Positions 1-10,082 of a stretch of DNA of 46,566 nucleotides are shown in pieces. The notes beneath the pieces are model-generated. The model was not told the origin of the DNA. It did no database searches and saw only the letters and a program-made list of their open reading frames with translations. Positions within the stretch are counted from its first letter, which is position 1. The number at the start of each line of letters is the position of its first letter. The position numbers and the translations under genes were made by a program. Source of the stretch: Methanosarcina sp. DH2 (GTDB lineage Archaea; Halobacteriota; Methanosarcinia; Methanosarcinales; Methanosarcinaceae); assembly GCF_020804225.1 (NCBI RefSeq), contig NZ_WJBI01000002.1, positions 450,836 to 497,401 of the forward strand. Direction: 5' to 3'.

Positions 1-485
1 AGCATGGAGGTTGTCATAAGGGCTGAGCCAACAAGGATGATCTTTTGCCCTTTGCGTTTTGCAGCTTCATCTACAACGGTCTCGTTGAGGACGTCAGTTC
101 CGAGATCAAGGATCTCAAATCCGTTTGCTCCGAGCATGGTTGAGACAAGACGGTGTCCGATGTCATGGATATCTCCTTCTGCAACAAAGGTGATTGCAAG
201 CCCGGTTCCTTCGTCTCCTGCCACTTTGGTTCTCTCAAGTTCGGGAGTAAGGACCTTCATTGCAGCTTCCATGGTTTTTGCAGACATCATGATCTGAGGC
301 AGAAAAACCTCGGCAGCTTCGAACTTGTCACCGATAATCTTCATCCCGGGGGAAAGTCCCTTTGTGATGATGTCAATAGGGGGAATTCCTGCATCCAGGG
401 CTTCCTGGGCTAACTGTGCGCAACCTGCGACGTTTTGAGTCACGATCGCGTTTGTTAACTTTTCAAAAATCTCTTGGTTTGCCAT
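1..485 (-). CDS. mtmC: Monomethylamine corrinoid protein MtmC (3' end outside window)
   Basis: Carries the methyl group from monomethylamine, via the pyrrolysine enzyme MtmB, to MtbA on a protein-bound corrinoid. Translating from ATG at 485 gives 161 complete codons before the window edge. The N-terminus MANQEIF, a helical cap domain (about 1-90) and the B12-binding motif GDIHDIGHRLV are visible; His107 in D-x-H-x-x-G is the expected lower axial cobalt ligand. The reading frame runs off the edge at TTSM, so the C-terminal part of the Rossmann-like domain is missing. A GGAGG ribosome site lies at 496-500, about 10 nt before the ATG. MtmC is preferred over the paralogues MtbC and MttC because of the N-terminal sequence and the mtbA/ramA/pyl neighbourhood; the paralogues are the main alternative. 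mtmB would be expected just beyond the left edge. Confidence 0.88.
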   Translation of the reverse strand, partial: MANQEIFEKLTNAIVTQNVAGCAQLAQEALDAGIPPIDIITKGLSPGMKIIGDKFEAAEVFLPQIMMSAKTMEAAMKVLTPELERTKVAGDEGTGLAITFVAEGDIHDIGHRLVSTMLGANGFEILDLGTDVLNETVVDEAAKRKGQKIILVGSALMTTSM

Positions 486-512
486 TTTTTTTAAACCTCC
501 ATTTCCGTTGAA

Positions 513-530
513 ACTGGCTGTTCTGCCAGT
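513..530 (-). promoter_or_regulatory. Perfect 6-bp hairpin in mtmC leader
   Basis: ACTGGC-TGTTCT-GCCAGT is a perfect inverted repeat with a 6-nt loop. It lies 28 nt before the mtmC start codon and just upstream of its ribosome binding site. In the transcript it would be a small stem-loop near the translation start. A regulatory role is inference. Confidence 0.35.
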
Positions 531-1339
531 ATTAGTTGGGCAGTACAATGCTTACGGAGTTCCGATAGACAATGGATTTTGCAAAGGGTTATTGCTCAAG
601 TATGCCCAAGCTCCGCTAGGTAAAAAAAGCGTTTGCATGGGGTTCTCACTATATTACAAGCCCTGCGCCTTATATTCAGCCATTAGGCGTAGGGAATGCC
701 TTCGCAGTATTATCCTGATTGCCTATTACGGAAATTATTCACTATCATTTGCCATTTCTTACCCGATTTTTCAGGTTCTTTGTGAATAATTTCTTTTCTC
801 CTGATTGCTACCTGGGAAGTTTGCTGGAGACTGCAAATTTGTTTATTTCCCAGTCGAATTAGCACTCATATCCCAAATTTCCCAACAGTATGCCTGCTGG
901 AACTGCCTGGAATTGTCCTGAACATTCAGATACGAATTCCTAAAATAAAGATGGAAATTCTAGTATATAAACGAACACTATATTTCTTTATTATATATTA
1001 TAATAGAAAATTTTAAGTGAGATTTTTTTCAGGCTATGCCTTTTGAAATTCAGGTTATTTCTCACTTTTTTTCTCCTGATTGTCTCAGCTCAAGGCAGTT
1101 GAACAAAAAGTATAAATATAATCTATCGGAAGTTTTTTGACTTGAGCTTAATATATGGAATCTCCGGCTTCGAAATGTGTTTACTAAATTTTCTCTTCTA
1201 ATAGAAATCTTTAAATATTAGATATGCTGCTGCTCCTGCAGAACAAACCGGTTCTTCTGAAAAACCAGAGGCTAGCAGAATCGATATAATCAGAAGCCCT
1301 CTCTCAAGCTGGGCTGCGGTGAGATGTAAAGAAAACGAT

Positions 1340-1366
1340 AAAAAAGAAACCGGCTTGGGTGCCGGC
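1340..1366 (-). terminator. Terminator after mtbA
   Basis: On the - strand CCGGC-ACCCAA-GCCGG forms a 5-bp GC stem, extended by a G-T pair, followed by TTTCTTTTTT. It starts about 60 nt beyond the mtbA stop codon. Confidence 0.6.
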
Positions 1367-1427
1367 ATTTTAATTTCTTATTATTATTCTGTTATTTTTT
1401 AGTCCGGTAATTTCGTCCGTACCTTGT

Positions 1428-2447
1428 TTAATATTTATAGTTTTTAGCACAGTCAACCATTTTCTGGAGATTGGCACTAGGTGTCATGCTCACAATTCCG
1501 CATCCGGGTGAAAGCAGTCCTACACCAGCGTCAAGTACTTTCTTTGAGGCTTCTGCAACATCCTCGGGGGTCCCATTCCAGAGTACAGCTACCGGATCAA
1601 CATTTCCGATAATGATTGCGTTTTCCACATTACCTGTTGCGGTCTTGATATCCACTCTCTGGTCTACACTGATGCCGTTTACGCCGGTCTTGTCCATAAT
1701 TGCAAGACCGTTGGTTGTGTTTCCACAGATGTGGAGGATCGTGCCGACATCGAGTTCCTTCATAGCATCAATGATCTTTTTCTGGTAGGGTAGAGCATAC
1801 TTCTCGTAGAATTCTCCACCAATTAGCTCGTAGCTTGCTGTCGGGTCAATAATGGCTATCGTATCTGCCCCGTTTTCAACCATTGCTTTTGCATATGCTA
1901 CGTTGAAATCCGAGCAGAAATCCAGAAGTGCAGGGACAATTTCCTCACCTGTGAAAAGGTTTCCAAACCAGGCATCTCCGTTGATATGCTGGGCAAGAGA
2001 GAAGGGACCGATCATAGACCCTATAACAGGGAGTTCTTTTCCATATTTGTCGGAAAGGATCTTGATAGCTTCAAGGATTAAGCCCACTCTGCCTTCATTC
2101 AAGCTGTATTCCTTAATCTTGTCCAGGTCTTCCAGGTTCTTTACGCTGTGTTTTATCACAGAAGGCTGCTGCTTCAGGTCGCCAGCCTTTATTCCGCAGC
2201 CAAAAAGTTCTGCTTCGGCTGTGATGTCGAAGGGAACTCTAACTGCTTCAAAGCCAATTACTGTGTGTCCTGCTTCTGCAAGTGTTGCCATTTTTTCTGC
2301 GTCTGCATGGGCGTCAGGCCAGTAGGCTCCGGAGGCTTCCATCTGTTCAATAGTTGCGGTCTGTGTGAAACATACAGCAGGCATTCTGTCTACTGGCTGT
2401 TTTCTCAGTGCACGGTATAATCGTTCTTTTGGTGTATATTCTGTCAT
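1428..2447 (-). CDS. mtbA: Methylcobamide:coenzyme M methyltransferase MtbA (methylamine-specific)
   Basis: Transfers the methyl group from methylated MtmC, MtbC or MttC corrinoid protein to coenzyme M, giving methyl-CoM for methyl-CoM reductase. The 339-residue product is full length for this uroporphyrinogen-decarboxylase-fold family. Zinc ligands that activate the CoM thiol are visible as His239 and Cys241 (LHICGN) and Cys316 (SPGCGI). The paralogue MtaA (methanol pathway) has the same architecture; the position next to mtmC and ramA favours MtbA. It starts at ATG 2447 behind a purine-rich AGAGGGA, has its own terminator, and is separated from mtmC and ramA by long spacers, so it is probably monocistronic. 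Confidence 0.88.
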   Translation of the reverse strand: MTEYTPKERLYRALRKQPVDRMPAVCFTQTATIEQMEASGAYWPDAHADAEKMATLAEAGHTVIGFEAVRVPFDITAEAELFGCGIKAGDLKQQPSVIKHSVKNLEDLDKIKEYSLNEGRVGLILEAIKILSDKYGKELPVIGSMIGPFSLAQHINGDAWFGNLFTGEEIVPALLDFCSDFNVAYAKAMVENGADTIAIIDPTASYELIGGEFYEKYALPYQKKIIDAMKELDVGTILHICGNTTNGLAIMDKTGVNGISVDQRVDIKTATGNVENAIIIGNVDPVAVLWNGTPEDVAEASKKVLDAGVGLLSPGCGIVSMTPSANLQKMVDCAKNYKY

Positions 2448-2776
2448 CTATAATCCCTCTCTAAGTTCTATAGACAGCCCTAATTTCAAAAATCCATACT
2501 ATAAATAAATATGTATTATTATTTCTTAATTAAAGATTTTATTATAAAAAACTATCAATTAATCTGGTGGAAACGGCTGAATCTCCTCTCAAAACAAGTA
2601 AATTTGTTTTATTCCTCATGCCCTGGGGAAACTTTAATGTATATAGAGGCTCGGGGATTTAATTAAGGTTAACTTCTCTAGAGTATAGTCCGGTTCAAAA
2701 TTTCTTCCCCAATCTCAGACCGAGAGATGAACCACAGAAAACCTGAAAAATAAGGAAAAGCTACAATATCTTTTTA

Positions 2777-2845
2777 GTTAGTCTTCCTGAGCGCAGCGAA
2801 AAGGACAGCGTACTCCCGAGACGCAATCGGACGAGGCGCAATTTG
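2777..2845. repeat. Dispersed hairpin repeat, copy 1
   Basis: Contains the shared core CTGAGCGCAGCGAAAAGGAC followed by GTACTCCCGAGACGCAATC. It resembles the copies at 2871-2976 and 4970-5056. The left part (GTC..) and AGGAC can pair across the AGCG core, so the transcript could fold. Confidence 0.6.
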
Positions 2846-2870
2846 GAAAGTAAAAGCTTTAATTTTATAA

Positions 2871-2976
2871 GTTAGTCTGCTTGAGCGAGCGAAGCGAGTG
2901 AAACGGACCTCGTGCTCCCGATGCGAAACTCGGGCAGCGAAACTCGGGCAGCGAAACTTGGAATGAGCAACTCGGG
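2871..2976. repeat. Dispersed hairpin repeat, copy 2, with internal 15-bp tandem units
   Basis: Same family as 2777-2845: TTGAGCGAGCGAAGCGAGTG, then CTCCCGATGCGAAACTCGGG. The distal part has become a tandem array of about three GCGAAACTCGGGCA units. No coding potential is seen. Confidence 0.6.
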
Positions 2977-3126
2977 AGGAATAGTCTATATATTGTATAA
3001 GTTATAAATTATTATTCTCTTCCCTGCATCGAATTAGAAGAATCTACTCTTCATATCCCATTCTTTTCCGGGGCAGTCCATGGTGCCGGGACGCCTCGAC
3101 AATGATACTCCCGGAGGATCTAAAAA

Positions 3127-4749
3127 ATGTACGGAATAGCACTTGATCTGGGTACCAGCGGTTTTAGAGCCCAGCTTATTGACCTTGAAACAAACGAGAC
3201 CTTGAAGACAGTTATAACCATGGGTCACCCCCTTCCAGGAGGGAACGTCATGGACCACCTGGATTTCGCAATCACTACAGGTGAGGACGTGGCTCACGGA
3301 GTAATTATCGAAACTATCAGGAGGATGTTCCTGAAATTCGATGCGGATCTTTCGAAAGTAGAAAGACTTGCTGTCTGCGGAAATCCTATCCAGCTTTCTC
3401 TTTTCCAGAATATCGAGATAAGAGACCTGGCATATGCCGGAGAAAACAAGCAGAAAATGCTCGGAGTCCAGAACGTAAAAAGAGATGCCCGTGTATTCCC
3501 AGCTTCAGAACTTTTCGGGGATAAAGATCTTCCGAACTGTGAAGTAATCGTGCCTCCCGCAATCAAACACGAGATAGGGGCTGACGCCCTTGCAATGATG
3601 CTCGAGACTGATTTTCTTATTCAGACAGAACCTGCACTCGTGACCGATTACGGGACAAATGCAGAAATGGCTCTCAAAGTAGGAGATAGGATTATAACGG
3701 CAAGCGCTGCCGCAGGTCCTGCAATTGAAGGGCAGGGCATAAGTTCAGGGATGCTTGCAAGCCCGGGGGCAATCTGTGATGTAAAACCTGAAGGCGAATA
3801 CTGGAAAATTATAGTGCTCGATAAGGAAATGGAAAAACAGGATGCCTATCTCATCAACCCTGTAACAGGCGAAATGAAAGAATCCTATGGGTACGAAGCT
3901 GCAGGTATCACAGGGACAGGAGTTATCTCGGTTTTTGCACTTGCTCTGAAAAGCGGGCTCATTGAAAAGCCTCCAAAACTCCCCAATGGAAAACTGATTC
4001 TGGGCACTGGAATTGAAATTAATGAAAAAGATGTCGAAGAAGCCGGAAAAGCCATCGGAGCGATTCGGGCTGCTCACATGACCCTTATAGTAGAATCCGG
4101 GATTAAATACGAAGACCTTGAGTATGCCTATATGTCAGGAGCTTCCGGAGCCTATGTAGACGCTGAAGCTGCCCGCAGGCTCGGAGCCGCTCCTGGTTAT
4201 GCAAAAAAAATAGTCCAGTTTGGAAACACTTCTCTTGCCCTTGCACGGGAACTTGTGCTGAACAGGTCGAGGCTGGATGATGTTATCGAGGTTGCAAAAA
4301 GAATTACCGCCGACCACCTCATGATGGCAACAAGCGATACTTTCAATAATTTCTACTTATGTGAACTCTCCTACTGGACCATGGGCATGCCCCTCGAAAT
4401 GTATGACCAGATGCTTGAACTCTACGGTCTACCAAAACTCCCCAAAATACTTGAACATGTCGACATAGAAAAACGGGTCAGTAAGGATATCGAACAGGTA
4501 GGAGTCGGCGGGCTTGCCATCCTCAAAGAAATAGGTATAATCCTCGAAGTTCCTGTAGAGAAGTGTGTATACTGCCAGACCTGCGTAAATGAATGCCCTG
4601 AAGACGCCCTTGAAATCGTCGAAACCGACGGCATAAGGATCGCAAAATACGACAGCCAGAAATGCCTTGGCACGAGCTGCCGGCGCTGTGTCAGTGTTTG
4701 CCCCGAAAATGCCATCGACATTACAAAACTCAAAATAAAGGAAAAATAA
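3127..4749 (+). CDS. ramA: Corrinoid activation protein RamA (reductive activator of methylamine methyltransfer)
   Basis: Uses ATP and an iron-sulfur centre to reduce inactive Co(II) methylamine corrinoid proteins to Co(I), starting or restarting methanogenesis from mono-, di- and trimethylamine. The 540-residue length fits. The N-terminus MYGIALDLGTSGFRAQLIDL is the phosphate-binding loop of an actin/Hsp70-like ATPase fold. The C-terminal tail holds two [4Fe-4S] ferredoxin motifs: Cys480/483/486/490 and Cys513/518/521/525. The start is ATG 3127 behind GGAGG. It is transcribed towards pylD (convergent) and has its own terminator. The setting between mtbA and the pyl genes matches methylamine clusters of Methanosarcina. 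Confidence 0.92.
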   Translation: MYGIALDLGTSGFRAQLIDLETNETLKTVITMGHPLPGGNVMDHLDFAITTGEDVAHGVIIETIRRMFLKFDADLSKVERLAVCGNPIQLSLFQNIEIRDLAYAGENKQKMLGVQNVKRDARVFPASELFGDKDLPNCEVIVPPAIKHEIGADALAMMLETDFLIQTEPALVTDYGTNAEMALKVGDRIITASAAAGPAIEGQGISSGMLASPGAICDVKPEGEYWKIIVLDKEMEKQDAYLINPVTGEMKESYGYEAAGITGTGVISVFALALKSGLIEKPPKLPNGKLILGTGIEINEKDVEEAGKAIGAIRAAHMTLIVESGIKYEDLEYAYMSGASGAYVDAEAARRLGAAPGYAKKIVQFGNTSLALARELVLNRSRLDDVIEVAKRITADHLMMATSDTFNNFYLCELSYWTMGMPLEMYDQMLELYGLPKLPKILEHVDIEKRVSKDIEQVGVGGLAILKEIGIILEVPVEKCVYCQTCVNECPEDALEIVETDGIRIAKYDSQKCLGTSCRRCVSVCPENAIDITKLKIKEK

Positions 4750-4754
4750 GGCTC

Positions 4755-4782
4755 GTGGGATTTATTCTCCCACTATTTTTTT
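4755..4782 (+). terminator. Terminator after ramA
   Basis: GTGGGA-TTTATTC-TCCCAC stem-loop followed by TATTTTTTTAC, 5 nt after the ramA stop codon. Confidence 0.65.
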
Positions 4783-4836
4783 ACTTGCTCTTCACTCAGC
4801 CCACCAGATCAATGCGCAATTCTGCGCTATAATTTA

Positions 4837-4967
4837 GAGCCTATCCGAAAAGTCAGTAATGCATGTTGAAAAGTCACAATAGGTCTATAATGTCAGAGTA
4901 TCCGTTCCGGTTTTGCATATTGCATATTGTAAAAGTTATAGCAGGTAACCACTTTTCGGATAGGCTC
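4837..4967. mobile_element. MITE-like element, copy 1 (131 bp)
   Basis: Bounded by perfect 17-bp terminal inverted repeats, GAGCCTATCCGAAAAGT and its complement. It is flanked on both sides by TTA (4834-4836 and 4968-4970), a 3-bp target duplication. There is no open frame for a transposase. By reading, it is identical over all 131 bp to the copy at 37376-37506. GAG termini with a T-N-A target fit a non-autonomous derivative of an IS5-family (IS1031-like) element; that family assignment is inference. It sits at the left edge of dispersed repeat copy 3. Confidence 0.85.
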
Positions 4968-4969
4968 TT

Positions 4970-5056
4970 AGTCCTCTTGAGCGTAGCGAAAAGGACGCGT
5001 ACTCCCGAGGCGCAATTCGGGCGAGACGCAATTCAGGCAATACGTAATTCGGGAAC
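4970..5056. repeat. Dispersed hairpin repeat, copy 3
   Basis: GTCCT-CTTGAGCGTAGCGAAA-AGGAC forms a small hairpin, followed by CGCGTACTCCCGAGGCGC and degenerate repeats of GACGCAATTC(G/A)GGC. It is clearly related to 2777-2845 and 2871-2976. The MITE is inserted directly at its left end. Confidence 0.6.
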
Positions 5057-5080
5057 TCAAATCAAAGCAGAATAAGATTC

Positions 5081-5107
5081 GTGAGGAAAGGTCTCCTCAC
5101 TTTTTCT
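5081..5107 (+). terminator. Second hairpin terminator between ramA and pylD
   Basis: GTGAGGA-AAGGTC-TCCTCAC is a perfect 7-bp stem followed by TTTTTCTTT on the + strand, between the convergent ramA and pylD genes. It could stop ramA read-through; in the opposite direction no T-tract follows. Confidence 0.6.
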
Positions 5108-5115
5108 TTACTTTT

Positions 5116-5895
5116 TTACAGGACAGAATACAGCATGGATGCAGTCCCTATCCCGAGAGGTTCCATTACAAGTTCAACTCCATACTTCTTTTGAAGCTCC
5201 CTGGAAATTGCGCAGGGAATCCCAGGGGTAGAGATCACACAGTTTTCGGAAAGTACCGCTTCGGGAATTGTGTCCTCACAGGGTGTCGCCTCGAAAATAA
5301 TGGAGAATTTTTTGGGATTGTCGGGGTCGAAAGGAATAATTCCAAGGCTGGAAACGCTTTTTTCGAGAAGATCTCTGTCTGCATCGTATCCGTAAACCCT
5401 GAAACCCTTGTGTACAAAATGTGCCGCTCCCGGGAATCCTACTTTTCCCAGTCCCACGGCAAGCACGTCCTTTGAATCGGCTTTCAGGTGCCTGGAGGCT
5501 ATTTCAGCATATATTATACCTGTACAGGGCTGATTGTTGGCTATTTTTCCGTTTTTGAGGTTGTGTGCAAGGAAGGTATTGTCATCTGCCATAAGGATAA
5601 TTTGCGCTCCATTCCTTACTGCTTCGTAATAACCACTTACGTCAGGCATATCCGTAACGAAGCTATCAAACCCGAAATACTCGGTAATTGCGTGCAAAGA
5701 AGCCGAAAAGTTCCCTATGATCCCGTTTCCCGAGGTCACAGGTACGATGCCTATCTTTTCACAGCATGGGGTTGTGCCGTAGAAGTCTTTACAGACTCCT
5801 TTTATATCAAGGCCTGTAACTCTCCGCACAGCAGAATCGGCTTCCTGAAGCTGTCTGTTAATATTTTCAAGGTCTTCTGGGGTTAAAAGTGCCAT
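5116..5895 (-). CDS. pylD: Pyrrolysine biosynthesis protein PylD
   Basis: Last step of pyrrolysine synthesis: NAD-dependent oxidation of 3-methylornithyl-N6-lysine to an aldehyde that cyclises to the pyrroline ring. The 259 residues match the Methanosarcina family length. The N-terminal helical part is followed by a Rossmann-type dinucleotide site around DVLAVGLGKVGFPGAAHFV, with an acidic end at YGYDADRD. It starts at ATG 5895 behind AAGGAAG. It follows pylC after 57 nt and ends the pylTSBCD cluster. Confidence 0.95.
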   Translation of the reverse strand: MALLTPEDLENINRQLQEADSAVRRVTGLDIKGVCKDFYGTTPCCEKIGIVPVTSGNGIIGNFSASLHAITEYFGFDSFVTDMPDVSGYYEAVRNGAQIILMADDNTFLAHNLKNGKIANNQPCTGIIYAEIASRHLKADSKDVLAVGLGKVGFPGAAHFVHKGFRVYGYDADRDLLEKSVSSLGIIPFDPDNPKKFSIIFEATPCEDTIPEAVLSENCVISTPGIPCAISRELQKKYGVELVMEPLGIGTASMLYSVL

Positions 5896-5952
5896 TTTTA
5901 TCTTCCTTTTCTGTTTTTGAACACATTTTTATTCTAAAAAATTCTTACTGCT

Positions 5953-7044
5953 TTACAAAGTAGCTCCGAAACGTTCTTTCAGGATTGAAAGCCCTTTACT
6001 CTTTTTAGACTCGGCTTCTTCCCTATCCTTGCCCCAGAAAACCAGAGTAAATACAGGGTCCTCTCCTTTACACAGGAAAATCTCAATGCCGAGCTCCTCA
6101 TAATACTTACCGTAATCACTCCCCATGGAAAGCACCTGTTCTCCCACAGGGATAAGAGCTCCGTTTTCCGCAAGCATGAGGTGTTCATAAATGCAGCATC
6201 TGTCTTCAGGAAGGGTTTTGATCTCTTCAATACCCTCTCCGAAGGCACAGAACAAAAGCTCTATGAGGTTAACCCCTGAAGAATGATAGACTACAGTTGG
6301 GGTCTGGCTCGGGAAACGGGCATCGATTTCTATTACTTTCAACCCCATGGGACCGGAGATTGCTTCCACATCCATAATTCCTTTTAAGGAAAGGTTTGCT
6401 GCAAGGGAATAGGATATCTCCCTGAAGGAGAAGTCGAGAGGGAGAGGGGTTACCATATGGCAGTCATAGGTTTCGTCAATGTGTACAAGAGTTTCCTTTA
6501 CCACAGCAAAATGGCTTCCGTCTCCTATCACTTCAAGGGAAACCACTTCCCCTTCCACATATTCTTCGATAAGCATGCCAGGCTCAAGACCCCCAAGTTC
6601 CTTTTCGTCATAAATTATCCTGGTTCCCACACTGCTGCTTTCACAGGAGGGTTTTACAAAATAAGGTGGCTCAGATGGTTTATCCTGCGGGGTGGGGATT
6701 CTTATGGTCGCAAAGTATTCTTTTGATTTCTTCTTATCTCTGCTGATCCAATAAGCTTCAAAATCGAAGAGCACGGGGCAGGAAAATTTTTCCTTTATGG
6801 CACTCAGAAATTCAATGCACTCAAGATTTTCATTTACCGGGAGTACGGCATCAACCTTTTTTGAGATCTCCAGAAGTTTTTCCGGCTCTTTTATTACATC
6901 AAAACAGTGGAACTCGTCAACATAGTTTCTGATAAGTGCCTGTGGATTTTTGTCTATCGCAACTACTTTCATTCCGGCTTTCTTAGAGAGATACGCAGCT
7001 TCGAAGCCCTGGAGTTTCCCGCCTATAAGGCATATTGTTTTCAG
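5953..7044 (-). CDS. pylC: Pyrrolysine biosynthesis ligase PylC
   Basis: ATP-grasp ligase joining 3R-methyl-D-ornithine to the epsilon-amine of lysine. The protein is homologous throughout to known PylC, beginning KTICLIGGKLQGFEAAYLSK, with ATP-grasp loops such as FVKPSCESSSVGTRI. No ATG is available at the N-terminus. The expected first codon is CTG at 7042-7044, which gives exactly 363 residues, the length I recall for M. barkeri PylC. The alternative is TTG at 7066-7068 (371 residues), inside the end of pylB. With the CTG start, one base separates the pylB TAG stop from pylC, and GGGGTG about 7 nt upstream could serve as ribosome site. Translational coupling to pylB is likely. Confidence 0.92.
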   Translation of the reverse strand: MKTICLIGGKLQGFEAAYLSKKAGMKVVAIDKNPQALIRNYVDEFHCFDVIKEPEKLLEISKKVDAVLPVNENLECIEFLSAIKEKFSCPVLFDFEAYWISRDKKKSKEYFATIRIPTPQDKPSEPPYFVKPSCESSSVGTRIIYDEKELGGLEPGMLIEEYVEGEVVSLEVIGDGSHFAVVKETLVHIDETYDCHMVTPLPLDFSFREISYSLAANLSLKGIMDVEAISGPMGLKVIEIDARFPSQTPTVVYHSSGVNLIELLFCAFGEGIEEIKTLPEDRCCIYEHLMLAENGALIPVGEQVLSMGSDYGKYYEELGIEIFLCKGEDPVFTLVFWGKDREEAESKKSKGLSILKERFGATL

Positions 7045-7045
7045 G

Positions 7046-8098
7046 CTAGCACCCCAGGATTTTCTCAAACTCAGCCTGTGGTGCGGGTTCCATTCCCATG
7101 ACCTTCAGCTTTTTGATAACGCTTGCAATATCTCTGTCCCGCTCTTCCATGCCGCGGTCGTAATTGGCAACTCCCTCTAATCGGGAATCGGGGGGCAGGA
7201 TAGAGGTAACAATGTTTGCTCCGGCATTTAAGCGGTATACCATGCCATCGATACCTTCCAGGTCAAGGGAAGCCGGGATCAGGCATTTCGGGAACATAAG
7301 CCTGAGAATTGAAATAATCTTCAGTTCCGAAAGTTTTGAATTTTCCCTGAAACCCTCAAGTGGGGTCCCTTCTTGAGGCAGGAAGGTCATAACCCTGACC
7401 ATATCAGGGTTATTTGATTTCATTCCCCTGATAGAAATAACAGTCGATTCTATATCGTTCCCGACGCCGGTAAGAATTCCGTCTTCTACACAGTATCCAT
7501 GTTCCTTTGCAAAGAGGCGAGCATTAAACCGTTCTTCGAAGGACTGTCCGACTCTGAGATTTTTGTAAAGCTCAGGATCATAGGTTTCCTGGTAGAGGGC
7601 GAAAAAGTTTGCCCCTTTCTTCTTTGCTTTGAGAAGAGTGCTGTTGTCCATCACTCCCGGAGAAATCATAATTGGAAGCCCGAGTTCTTCCTTTACTGTA
7701 CGGACAAGATCAACAAAGCGGTCCGGCTCTTCATAATAATACGGGTCTTCTCCCATTGTCAGGTCAATCATGTGAAAGCCTGCTCCTTTTAAGGCTTTAC
7801 ACATCTCTTTGATCTCTTCCCCGGTCAGGCGGTAGCGGTTGATTTCATTTTTACAGTTATAGTAACAAAAAGCACACTGGTTTTTACAGTAAGTGGAGAA
7901 ATAGATAAAGCAGTTAAGAAACACCCTGTTGCCGAAATAATGGTCTCTGACCTTTCGAGCTAGATGGTATAGCTTTTCGAGCTCTTCTTCGGATTCAAGG
8001 GAAAGAAGAGCCCTCAGGTCATCATCAGACAATTCAAGGCCTTCAATGATTTTCTCTCCGAACCTGTCAAGTTCTTCGGTTGCCATTTTTTGGATCAA
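7046..8098 (-). CDS. pylB: Pyrrolysine biosynthesis radical SAM mutase PylB (3-methylornithine synthase)
   Basis: Radical SAM enzyme that rearranges L-lysine to 3R-methyl-D-ornithine, the first step of pyrrolysine synthesis. The 350 residues match the family. The cluster-binding motif is Cys71-x3-Cys75-x2-Cys78 (CKNQCAFCYYNC). The start at MIQKMATEELDRFG is a TTG codon at 8096-8098; an ATG four codons later (8086) is possible. The stop codon is TAG at 7046-7048, amber, in the cluster that encodes amber decoding. Read-through would add pyrrolysine and 20 residues before TAA. The gene sits between pylS and pylC. Confidence 0.95.
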   Translation of the reverse strand: MIQKMATEELDRFGEKIIEGLELSDDDLRALLSLESEEELEKLYHLARKVRDHYFGNRVFLNCFIYFSTYCKNQCAFCYYNCKNEINRYRLTGEEIKEMCKALKGAGFHMIDLTMGEDPYYYEEPDRFVDLVRTVKEELGLPIMISPGVMDNSTLLKAKKKGANFFALYQETYDPELYKNLRVGQSFEERFNARLFAKEHGYCVEDGILTGVGNDIESTVISIRGMKSNNPDMVRVMTFLPQEGTPLEGFRENSKLSELKIISILRLMFPKCLIPASLDLEGIDGMVYRLNAGANIVTSILPPDSRLEGVANYDRGMEERDRDIASVIKKLKVMGMEPAPQAEFEKILGC

Positions 8099-8210
8099 AA
8101 TTTCACCCTCTCATGCTTGCAGCTTTTTCCTTTCTAACTTTTTACAGCTTTTTTACAGCTTTTCTCTCATATTTTTTCCATATTTTTCCAGTCCAGACCC
8201 TTCAGGACCA

Positions 8211-8275
8211 GTTTGCCATTTTCAAGCCCTGCTTTGCCATTTCAAGTCGTGTTGCCGGTCTTCTGCCATTTTAAG
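8211..8275. repeat. Three imperfect copies of a 14-16 bp motif in the pylS-pylB spacer
   Basis: On the + strand the copies are GTTTGCCATTTTCAAG, CTTTGCCATTTCAAG and TCTGCCATTTTAAG. They lie in the 288-bp spacer between pylS and pylB, about 110-180 bp before the pylB start. On the - strand each reads CTTgAAAATGGCa. No gene is seen in the spacer. Confidence 0.45.
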
Positions 8276-8386
8276 TTTTTATTGCTGTCTGTTGCCGTTT
8301 ATTGATATTCTTCCATTATTGTCATCTGATATCTCTGCCCGGTACACTCCAGGCAGTTCACTGTATATCTTAAGGGAATTCCCGAT

Positions 8387-9926
<1,540 letters not shown>

Positions 9927-10010
9927 TTATAGACTCTGGAAAGTGTTTCCTGATTCTATAAAAAATCTCAGTGGAATGTTATGCAAGTGCCATTCCGGGA
10001 TTCAGAAACG

Positions 10011-10082
10011 TGGCGGAAACCCCGGGAATCTAACCCGGCTGAACGGATTTAGAGTCCATTCGATCTACATGATCAGGTTTCC
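10011..10082 (-). tRNA. pylT: tRNA-Pyl (anticodon CUA), pylT
   Basis: The reverse strand reads GGAAACC at the 5' end and GGTTTCC-G-CCA at the 3' end: a 7-bp acceptor stem with encoded CCA. The CTA anticodon is at 10050-10052. The T-arm GCCGGGTTAGATTCCCGG and the reduced D-arm are typical of tRNA-Pyl. The full 72 nt agree with the published M. barkeri pylT as I remember it. It reads UAG and is charged by PylS. AT-rich DNA upstream (10085-10180) contains a TATA-like stretch at about 10167-10177. Confidence 0.97.

Larger units (their letters stand above)
486..1427. other. Long intergenic region: mtmC promoter and leader, mtbA 3' end
   Basis: No convincing gene in 940 bp; the open frame at 508-789 lacks coding character. 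On the - strand a TATA-like TTTATATACT lies at about 961-970. If it drives mtmC, the message would have a leader of roughly 450 nt, and long leaders are known for methyltransferase operons of Methanosarcina. The right part holds the mtbA terminator. Confidence 0.5.
2448..3126. other. Divergent mtbA-ramA intergenic region
   Basis: No gene is seen in about 680 bp. AT-rich sequence near 2500-2520 could hold the mtbA TATA box on the - strand. The middle carries two copies of a hairpin-forming dispersed repeat (listed separately). TATA-like sequence at about 2985-3010 suits a ramA promoter, and GGAGG at 3113-3117 is the ramA ribosome site. Confidence 0.55.

Noticed and set aside
508-789. 93-codon open frame in the mtmC-mtbA spacer
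   Set aside because: Composition is not coding-like, it lies opposite the probable mtmC leader, and no ribosome site or recognisable motif is seen.
1852-2325. 157-codon open frame opposite mtbA
   Set aside because: Shadow of a strongly conserved gene on the other strand; Ser-rich antisense translation.
7046-7048. Claim that PylB definitely contains pyrrolysine
   Set aside because: The 350-residue product to the TAG already matches the full family length, so TAG most likely serves as a stop; read-through is only possible.
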